A stretch of DNA of 5,933 bases from JAYTUJ01 sp043744615 (GTDB lineage Bacteria > Patescibacteriota > Minisyncoccia > Phycocordibacterales > CAIRYW01). Numbering within the stretch: the first letter of the stretch is position 1; the number at the start of each line of letters is the position of its first letter. The notes beneath the pieces are model-generated. The model saw nothing but the letters and a program-made list of their open reading frames with translations. It did not search any database and was not told the origin of the DNA. A program made the position numbers and the translations under genes. This document shows positions 1-4,787 of the stretch, one piece after another. The stretch spans positions 1 through 5,933 of the forward strand of contig JAYTUJ010000036.1 in assembly GCA_043744615.1 (NCBI GenBank). Reading direction: 5' to 3'.

Positions 1-14
1 CCCTCTTTTTTTTA

Positions 15-23
15 TGCTACAAT
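15..23 (+). promoter_or_regulatory. Extended -10 promoter of the upstream structured RNA
   Basis: TG at 15-16, one spacer base, then TACAAT at 18-23 (five of six matches to TATAAT) form an extended -10 element. Six A residues (24-29) follow, so the expected start is A30 or G31, exactly the first base of the long terminal helix of the RNA element. Any -35 box would lie left of the window. The run of eight T at 6-13 could be the U-tract of a terminator belonging to a gene further left, but its stem is not in view. The coincidence between predicted start and helix base is the main support. Confidence 0.6.
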
Positions 24-29
24 AAAAAA

Positions 30-200
30 AGACATCGACAGTATAAATCTCTAAGCAATACTTTAAAATAAATTTTAAAGTAAAGCGAAGGTATGTAAGG
101 ATAGTTCCAGCTCGTAAGATAAATCTTATAACCAGAACGTCCTCCAAACTTCACCAATAACGTATAGAAAATTGCTTAGAGATTTATGTTGTCGATGTCT
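30..200 (+). ncRNA. Candidate structured noncoding RNA with a 30-bp terminal helix
   Basis: Bases 30-59 pair without interruption with 171-200, giving 30 consecutive base pairs. All are Watson-Crick except two adjacent wobbles, G41-U189 and U42-G188. Inside lie an AT-only hairpin (60-69 with 72-81) and a compound hairpin: 98-102 with 139-143, a bulged A103, 104-107 with 135-138, an internal loop (108-113 and 130-134), then 114-119 with 124-129 capped by UAAA. Bases 82-97 and 144-170 are largely single-stranded; 91-96 can pair with 160-165, and 87-90 with 149-152, as alternatives or a pseudoknot. No open reading frame explains the conservation of pairing. The closing stem, large asymmetric central region and terminal stem, with a total near 170-190 nt, recall 6S RNA, which binds RNA polymerase, but this is a shape argument only. 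I see no SRP, tmRNA, RNase P, 5S or known riboswitch signature. The 3' end is uncertain and could extend to about 218. A structured ruvB leader is the main alternative. Confidence 0.6.
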
Positions 201-241
201 TGGACCTCATGTCCTTTACTGATAACATAGTAGCATATAGT
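200..241 (+). promoter_or_regulatory. Promoter region of the ruvB-yebC operon
   Basis: TTGGAC at 200-205 resembles a -35 box and is 17 bp from TAACAT at 223-228, which is preceded by TG (220-221), making an extended -10. The predicted start is A235, leaving a 14-nt leader to the ATG at 249. A second candidate -10, TATAGT at 236-241, lies seven bases before that ATG and would give a leaderless message starting at A249. Either reading yields almost no 5' leader, matching what is seen upstream of tyrS and the PBP gene. The -35 box begins at the last base of the structured RNA, so the two units are tightly packed. Confidence 0.5.
202..218 (+). terminator. Weak hairpin just after the structured RNA, possible terminator
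   Basis: GGAC (202-205) can pair with GTCC (211-214) around a five-base loop, followed by TTTA. The stem is only four pairs and the U-tract only three bases, so as an intrinsic terminator it is poor. It is listed because it is the only candidate for ending the upstream RNA before ruvB. It overlaps the proposed -35 box of the ruvB promoter. Processing of the 30-bp helix by RNase III is an equally plausible way to define the RNA end. Confidence 0.2.
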
Positions 242-248
242 GTCTTTT

Positions 249-1262
249 ATGTCAAGTACCCCTTCACAAAACAATGACTTTGATGCCAAATTAGATCAGA
301 CCCTTCGACCCAATCGATGGGATGAATACGTTGGTCAAGAAAGCATAAAGAACAACCTAAAAGTCTTATTAGAGGCTGCAAAACAGCGAAACCAACCTCC
401 TGAACATGTCCTTTTCTATGGGCCACCAGGACTTGGAAAAACTACTCTTGCTCACCTGATTGCCAAAGAGACAAATGCACAAATGAAAATAACTTCTGGA
501 CCAGCGATAGAAAAAGTCGGAGACCTTGCCTCAATTTTAACCAACCTTGGGACTGGGGATATCCTGTTCATTGACGAGATTCACAGACTTAATAAATCAA
601 TTGAAGAAGTCTTATATCCCGCAATGGAAAGTGGTGTATTGGACATTATTATTGGTAAAGGACCTTCGGCACGAACGCTTCAATTAGAACTTCCCTCTTT
701 TACAATGGTTGCTGCGACAACTCGTATTGCAATGATTTCTTCTCCTCTTCGGTCACGATTCTCTGGAGGAATTTTTCGACTTGAATATTACACGGTTCCT
801 GAAATTGAAAAAATTGCAAAACGTTCTGCTGAACTTTTAGGTATTGAAGCTGATCCTCAAGCAATTCACGAAATCGCAAAACGAAGTCGATCGACCCCTC
901 GAACAACAAACTATTTATTAAAACGGGCTCGCGACTTTGCACAAGTAAACAAAACTTCTTTAACAAAACAAAGTGCTGACACTTCTTTAACAATGCTTGG
1001 TATCGATTCAGTTGGTTTATCAAAAACCGATACAGACCTTCTTGATACAATAATTCATAAATTTAATGGCGGGCCTGTTGGTTTAAGCACTCTTGCTGCC
1101 TCACTTTCTGAAGAATCTGCAACGATTGAAGAATTTAATGAGCCTTATCTATTACAACTTGGTTTTATCGAACGAACTTCACGAGGACGAGTAGTTACAC
1201 CAAAAGGATACCAACATCGTGGAATAACTCCACCAAAAGACTTACAAGAAAAATTGTTATAA
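249..1262 (+). CDS. ruvB: Holliday junction branch migration ATPase RuvB
   Basis: RuvB is the hexameric AAA+ motor that, with RuvA, drives branch migration of Holliday junctions in recombinational repair in the cytoplasm. In the 337-residue product the family motifs appear in order (numbered from this Met): LRPNRWDEYVGQ near 19-30, Walker A GPPGLGKTT at 58-66, Walker B ILFIDEIH at 105-112, the pre-sensor segment IIIGKGPSARTLQLELP at 133-149, sensor 1 MVAATTR at 153-159 with the arginine-finger stretch SPLRSRF at 165-171, sensor 2 STPRTTNYLLKRARDF, and the C-terminal winged helix with GGPVGL, EPYLLQLGFIERTSRGR and a terminal HRGITPP. Length is typical for RuvB. ATG 249 is preferred; an in-frame GTG at 240 would add MSF but overlaps a possible -10 box. 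There is no Shine-Dalgarno sequence. After the RF of the finger, SGGIF replaces the usual four-residue GIVQ-like step, a one-residue insertion. ruvA and ruvC are not in the window. The gene leads an operon with yebC. Confidence 0.96.
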   Translation: MSSTPSQNNDFDAKLDQTLRPNRWDEYVGQESIKNNLKVLLEAAKQRNQPPEHVLFYGPPGLGKTTLAHLIAKETNAQMKITSGPAIEKVGDLASILTNLGTGDILFIDEIHRLNKSIEEVLYPAMESGVLDIIIGKGPSARTLQLELPSFTMVAATTRIAMISSPLRSRFSGGIFRLEYYTVPEIEKIAKRSAELLGIEADPQAIHEIAKRSRSTPRTTNYLLKRARDFAQVNKTSLTKQSADTSLTMLGIDSVGLSKTDTDLLDTIIHKFNGGPVGLSTLAASLSEESATIEEFNEPYLLQLGFIERTSRGRVVTPKGYQHRGITPPKDLQEKLL

Positions 1263-1263
1263 A
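1255..1263 (+). promoter_or_regulatory. Possible internal extended -10 promoter before yebC
   Basis: TG (1255-1256), one base, then TATAAA (1258-1263) forms an extended -10 element overlapping the ruvB stop codon. A start at about 1270-1271 would leave a two- to three-base leader before the yebC ATG at 1273. The region is AT-rich, so chance is a real possibility, but the geometry matches the other promoters in this window and would let yebC be made independently of ruvB. No good -35 box was found. Confidence 0.3.
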
Positions 1264-1272
1264 ATAACATAT

Positions 1273-1803
1273 ATGTCAGGACACAATAAATGGTCACAAA
1301 TTAAACGTCAAAAAGGAAAAACAGATGCTCAAAAAAGCAAACTGTACTCAAAACATGCACGTTTAATTACAATGGAATCTAAAAAATCTAATGGAAATTT
1401 AAGTTCTGCGGGTCTTGCTGCTGCAATTGAAAATGCAAAACAAGATAGTGTCTCAAAAGATGTTATTGAACGAGCCATTAAAAAAGGCGGTGAAGCAGGA
1501 CTAGAAGCACTCGAACAAATCACATACGAAGCATACGGCCCTGGGGGATGTGCAATTATTATTGAAGCGTTGACTTCAAACAAAAACAAAGCTGTTCAAG
1601 AAGTTAAATATATTTTATCTCGAAATAACCTTGAAATCGCAACTCCTGGAAGTGCTTCTTGGGCATTTGGTAAACAACAAATGGTATGGGTTCCTAATAT
1701 GACAATTCCCCTTTCTGAAGAAGATTTGGCTTCACTCGAAAAACTTGTAGATGAACTTGAAGATAATGACGAGGTACAAAACGTATATACAAACGCTGAA
1801 TAA
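1273..1803 (+). CDS. yebC: YebC/PmpR (TACO1) family protein, short form lacking domain III
   Basis: The start MSGHNKWSQIKRQKGKTDAQ is the YebC family signature. It is followed by the helical domain I (about 1-80) and the start of domain II (EQITYEAYGPGGCAIIIEAL at 81-100, then the conserved stretch NKNKAVQEVKYILS near 103-116). The family was first described as transcriptional regulators; more recent work on YebC and mitochondrial TACO1 points to a ribosome-linked role in relieving stalls at proline-rich sequences. Full-length members have about 240-250 residues; this one has 176. The frame passes directly from the GSxxxxF strand (GSASWAFGKQQ, 126-136) to the segment that normally follows domain III (MVWVPN, then an acidic helix and DNDEVQNVYTNAE at the end). 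About 65 residues are therefore absent at a clean domain boundary with both halves of domain II retained, which argues for a genuine short form rather than a broken gene. The gene starts 10 bp after ruvB and ends 5 bp before the next gene. No Shine-Dalgarno sequence is visible. Confidence 0.9.
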   Translation: MSGHNKWSQIKRQKGKTDAQKSKLYSKHARLITMESKKSNGNLSSAGLAAAIENAKQDSVSKDVIERAIKKGGEAGLEALEQITYEAYGPGGCAIIIEALTSNKNKAVQEVKYILSRNNLEIATPGSASWAFGKQQMVWVPNMTIPLSEEDLASLEKLVDELEDNDEVQNVYTNAE

Positions 1804-1808
1804 TTACT

Positions 1809-2069
1809 ATGGACTTACTCAGCAATTTTCTTGATGCTTTTAAAAAAAGAATAAAAGACCCTCGTGTATTTAAAAACAACATCGCTCAAATAATAAGCGA
1901 TGTTGTAGGTTTTGAAGTTCCTTCAGAAAATATTGAGATTAAATCGGGGACAATTTTTGTTTCGGGTTCTTCGTATATAAAACAAGCGTTGTTTCAACAA
2001 AAAGAAACTATTTTACAAAAATTAAAAGAGTCTCCAACAGCAGAAAATAAAATTTTTGACATTCGATAA
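1809..2069 (+). CDS. Small DUF721/DciA-like protein (KH-like core), tentative
   Basis: This 86-residue product starts 5 bp after the yebC stop and was probably co-transcribed with it. The N-terminal third (MDLLSNFLDAFKKRI) is a predicted amphipathic helix. Residues 24-86 follow the pattern of the DUF721/DciA core: a helix (NIAQIISDVVG), a short basic-hydrophobic strand (NIEIKSGTIFVSGSS at 41-55), a helix rich in Q, L and K (YIKQALFQQKETILQKLKE) and the terminal strand KIFDIR, which parallels the DciA ending of the type LNxxLG...VxDIRFR. DciA recruits the replicative helicase DnaB in bacteria lacking DnaC/DnaI, but its family members are usually longer, with the core followed or preceded by disordered extensions. 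The assignment rests on my reading of pattern, not on a search, and the small size means an unrelated single-domain protein is possible. No signal peptide or membrane segment is present. The gene is real on grounds of tight spacing, an intact frame and codon use like its neighbours. Confidence 0.75.
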   Translation: MDLLSNFLDAFKKRIKDPRVFKNNIAQIISDVVGFEVPSENIEIKSGTIFVSGSSYIKQALFQQKETILQKLKESPTAENKIFDIR

Positions 2070-2090
2070 AAATATTTTACCGACAAACAA

Positions 2091-4733
2091 CTACTTAGTT
2101 ACTGTAAAAACTTTTTCTGCACTACTTTTATTTAACACAGAGTCGTACACAATAACTTTTAAAGTATTTTGTCCGTCAACGACGGCTGCATCTTTAGGAA
2201 CAAAATTAAATGTATATGGTGGGTTTGCAGAAGATCCAATAAACGCATTATTTATATAATAATCTGCTCGAGAAACTTGAAATTGTGTTTGAACAGAAAG
2301 ATTAATAGTTACTCTTTGATCTTTGGTAAAGTCTGAAGGATCCAAAGAAAGGCTTATTTTAGGGGCTAAATCAGGATTATGAACGGTATCTGTTGTAGTT
2401 GAAATCGTTGGATTAATTATATTTCCATAGCCTTGTGATTGTGCCCATATTTTTACTGGATATTCCCACATTCTAAATTGAGCATCATTTGAAGGGTTTG
2501 AAGGTGCTGGTCCTGTTGGATCATTTTTATTAATCCAATACAAAATTGAATGTACGTCTGGCAACACTCGTTCTTCTTTTGAAGAGTCAGGTGTGTATGC
2601 TCCCGCCAAAAGACCCGTAGTTTTATCTATTGTATATGTGGTACCGCCTTGCCAAAATCCTCGAAGAATTGATCGTGTTGATGTGGCAACTGCTGGTGGT
2701 GCAGGAAAAGGTTCATCAGGAATATTTTTAAGAACATCAGTAATAAGTGAGTTCCATAATGGAGCAATAATTAAACCAGCAACACTTTTATCCATCGGTT
2801 TATTGTTATTATTTCCAGCCCATGTTCCGATAACAATTTGTGGAGTGTATCCAATTGTCCATGCATCTTTGTAATCATTTGTTGTTCCTGTTTTTACAGC
2901 AACAGTTCTTCCGGTAACTTTTAATTTAGAGTTGGCACCGAATGAAGGTGCTCGGGCATCATTATCACTTAAAATATCTGAGATTGTATCAGCAACACCT
3001 GCAGACAATACTTGTGTTGGTTGTTCTTTAAATTCTTCAATAATATTTCCTTCTCTGTCTTCGATTTTTAGAATTCCTGTTGTTGGATTTTTTATTCCTT
3101 CGTCTGCAAAGACACTATATGCTCCCGTTAAATCAAGGAGTGAGACTTCGGCACTTCCTAGAGCCATAGAGAACCCGTATTGTGAATATTGTTTAAGACC
3201 GGTAATTCCCATATTTTTTGCAGTCTCAAGAACATTATCTGGACCAGCAAGATACAAAGCTTTTACCGCAGGAATATTAATTGATTGTGCGAGTGCGTTT
3301 TTCATACTCATTGGACCACGAAAACGACTGTCATAATTGTTTGGTGAGTAACAGCCACCACTACTTGTTGTGTTAGCAGGGTCACACGATGTTGAGAATT
3401 GTGTTTTTAAGTCAAAAAGCACAGTTTGTGGTGTAAACCCTTTTGCAAAGGCTGTTGCATACACAATTGGCTTAAAAGATGATCCGGGCTGACGCTTGTT
3501 GATTGCAACGTTATAGTTTCCTTCTATAACCTTATCAAAATAATCTCGGGAACCAACCATCATAAGAATTTGTCCTGTTTTTGGATCAATCGCAACAGTA
3601 GCAGCATTTGAGGCATTAAACTTTTTCGCATTTTGTAATGCAAATTCTTTTACACCTTCCTCTGCTTTTTTTTGGATATCGTAATTTAATGTTGTTGTAA
3701 CTTTTATACCACCTTCTTGAAGCATTTTTTCACCGTACTTTGTTTCAAGATATTGTTTTATAAACATCACAAAGTGAGGGGCTTTAATTCCTGTTGAAAC
3801 AGCGGCTCTGAAAGTTACTTGTTCTTCTTTTGCAGAATCATATTCTAATTTAGTAATAAATTTATTATCAAGCATTCGCTTTAATACTAAATTTTTTCGT
3901 AGATCAAGTTCGTCTCGGTGAGAACCGTATGGAGAAAAATATGAGGGGGCCTGTGGCAGCGCAGCAATATATGCAGATTCAGCGAGGGTTACATCTTTTG
4001 ACGGTTTACCAAAAAAAGATTGTGTTGCTTCTTCAACACCATAGATAGTTCCTCCGTATGGACTCTCGTTTAAATATCGAGCAAGAATTTGATCTTTTGT
4101 TAACGTTTTTTCAAGTTTTAATGCAAGGACGGCTTCTTTTACTTTTCGAGTAATCGTTTTTTCCTTTGTTAATAAAGAGTTTTTTACGACTTGCTGTGTA
4201 ATTGTAGAACCTCCCTGACTAAAACTACCCGAAAGAAAGTTTGCAAATACTGAACGAATAATTGAAGAAAAACGGATGCCATTGTGTGAATAAAAGTCAG
4301 CATCTTCGATTGCAATTGAAGCTTTTTGAATGTTCTTAGAAATATTTTCAAGGGGAACTTCTGTTCGTTTTACATTTTGATTAAGATCATATAATAAAAT
4401 AGTTCCTGTTCTGTCATAAATTTTTGTTGATTGAGAAACAACACGATCATTAAAATTCTTTAAATCTGGAATATCAATGTTTGCAAACCAAATTAACATA
4501 ATACTGGTTCCAATAAAACCTAAAATAAAAACTGTGGCGATAATATTTTTTATAATATGTTTAATTGAAGACTTTTTATTTAATGATCGAAACTTTTTTA
4601 CACAAATTTTGTATATTTTTTTTATAGTTTTCATAAGCATAATAATTATGTTTTCAACTTTTTTTTCGATTGGTATTAAAATATTTTTTTCAAAGACTAA
4701 ACATAATCTTTTAATCTTGGGTAAAAGCGACAT
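2091..4733 (-). CDS. Class A penicillin-binding protein (PBP1A family) with C-terminal Ig-like domain
   Basis: This 880-residue bifunctional enzyme polymerises lipid II into glycan strands and crosslinks the stem peptides on the outer face of the cytoplasmic membrane. A long Lys-rich cytoplasmic tail (1-60) precedes one membrane anchor (about 62-84). The GT51 glycosyltransferase follows: EDADFYSHNG (143-152, catalytic Glu143), GGSTITQQ (174-181), RKVKE (196-200) and a KDQILARYLN stretch (213-222). The transpeptidase has SSFK (Ser418 nucleophile, Lys421), SIN (484-486) and KTGT (614-617), so both active sites look intact. A conserved post-transpeptidase region (about 685-770, with VHSILYWI) leads through a Thr/Pro linker to a beta-rich Ig-like domain (about 790-878), a possible wall- or protein-binding module. 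Cys450 and Cys461 flank a Gly/Ser loop between the SxxK and SxN motifs and could form a disulfide outside the cell. The start at 4733 is supported by a -10 element placed for a leaderless message; Met32 or Met34 are possible internal starts. The stop is TAG, 21 bp from the convergent gene. Confidence 0.95.
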   Translation of the reverse strand: MSLLPKIKRLCLVFEKNILIPIEKKVENIIIMLMKTIKKIYKICVKKFRSLNKKSSIKHIIKNIIATVFILGFIGTSIMLIWFANIDIPDLKNFNDRVVSQSTKIYDRTGTILLYDLNQNVKRTEVPLENISKNIQKASIAIEDADFYSHNGIRFSSIIRSVFANFLSGSFSQGGSTITQQVVKNSLLTKEKTITRKVKEAVLALKLEKTLTKDQILARYLNESPYGGTIYGVEEATQSFFGKPSKDVTLAESAYIAALPQAPSYFSPYGSHRDELDLRKNLVLKRMLDNKFITKLEYDSAKEEQVTFRAAVSTGIKAPHFVMFIKQYLETKYGEKMLQEGGIKVTTTLNYDIQKKAEEGVKEFALQNAKKFNASNAATVAIDPKTGQILMMVGSRDYFDKVIEGNYNVAINKRQPGSSFKPIVYATAFAKGFTPQTVLFDLKTQFSTSCDPANTTSSGGCYSPNNYDSRFRGPMSMKNALAQSINIPAVKALYLAGPDNVLETAKNMGITGLKQYSQYGFSMALGSAEVSLLDLTGAYSVFADEGIKNPTTGILKIEDREGNIIEEFKEQPTQVLSAGVADTISDILSDNDARAPSFGANSKLKVTGRTVAVKTGTTNDYKDAWTIGYTPQIVIGTWAGNNNNKPMDKSVAGLIIAPLWNSLITDVLKNIPDEPFPAPPAVATSTRSILRGFWQGGTTYTIDKTTGLLAGAYTPDSSKEERVLPDVHSILYWINKNDPTGPAPSNPSNDAQFRMWEYPVKIWAQSQGYGNIINPTISTTTDTVHNPDLAPKISLSLDPSDFTKDQRVTINLSVQTQFQVSRADYYINNAFIGSSANPPYTFNFVPKDAAVVDGQNTLKVIVYDSVLNKSSAEKVFTVTK

Positions 4734-4739
4734 CCCTCT

Positions 4740-4748
4740 ATTCTATCA
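4740..4748 (-). promoter_or_regulatory. Extended -10 promoter of the PBP gene, predicted leaderless
   Basis: Read on the minus strand, TG, one base and TAGAAT (five of six matches) are followed by exactly six bases, AGAGGG, and then the ATG. Standard -10 geometry puts the transcription start on the A of the start codon. The GAGGG next to the ATG resembles a Shine-Dalgarno core but abuts it, too close to act as one. No convincing -35 box lies 17 bp upstream. Confidence 0.5.
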
Positions 4749-4779
4749 TTTTCTTTATATCTCTATAAGATATGATAGA
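4742..4779. repeat. 8-bp inverted repeat formed by the two divergent -10 elements
   Basis: TCTATCAT (4742-4749) and ATGATAGA (4772-4779) are perfect reverse complements separated by 22 bp. Each contains the TGATAGA core of one divergent promoter. A second overlapping dyad, CTCTAT (4761-4766) with ATAGAG (4775-4780), lies on the tyrS side. The symmetry may simply reflect two similar promoters facing apart, or may be a binding site for a shared dimeric regulator. Confidence 0.5.
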
Positions 4780-4781
4780 GT
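4773..4781 (+). promoter_or_regulatory. tyrS: Extended -10 promoter of tyrS, predicted leaderless
   Basis: TG (4773-4774), one base and TAGAGT (4776-4781) are followed by six bases and then the ATG at 4788, so the predicted start point is the A of the start codon. An overlapping alternative -10, TATGAT at 4771-4776, would give a five-base leader. Neither option leaves room for a Shine-Dalgarno site, a T-box or an attenuator, so tyrS is not controlled by a classical leader here. Confidence 0.45.
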
Positions 4782-4787
4782 ATTGCT

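Noticed and set aside
30..200. The 30-bp inverted repeats as termini of a MITE or small insertion element
   Set aside because: The flanks (A-run on the left, TGGACC on the right) show no target-site duplication, both imperfect positions are wobble-compatible, and a promoter fits the helix base exactly. Copy number elsewhere cannot be seen, so this is rejected only provisionally.
30..200. 5S rRNA, SRP RNA, tmRNA, RNase P RNA or a known riboswitch
   Set aside because: I looked for the SRP apical GGAAG/AGCAG signature, a tRNA-like TpsiC arm with terminal CCA, RNase P conserved blocks and the common riboswitch cores, and found none.
240..248. GTG at 240 as the ruvB start
   Set aside because: It would add only MSF, overlaps a possible -10 box (236-241) and has no ribosome binding site. 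ATG 249 suits the leaderless pattern seen elsewhere in the window. It remains possible if transcription starts at 235.
700..1050. Antisense and other-frame open frames inside ruvB, yebC and the PBP gene
   Set aside because: They lie within well-supported genes in other frames, have low-complexity or unstructured products and show no recognisable motifs or start signals.
2067..2079. AT-only palindrome at the convergent gene ends as a bidirectional terminator
   Set aside because: The pairing is five A-T pairs around three bases with no GC content and no U-tract, too unstable for intrinsic termination. The 21-bp gap shows no other hairpin.
4734..4739. AGAGGG before the PBP start as a Shine-Dalgarno site
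   Set aside because: It directly adjoins the ATG, leaving no spacing for ribosome placement, and is better read as the interval between the -10 box and the start point.
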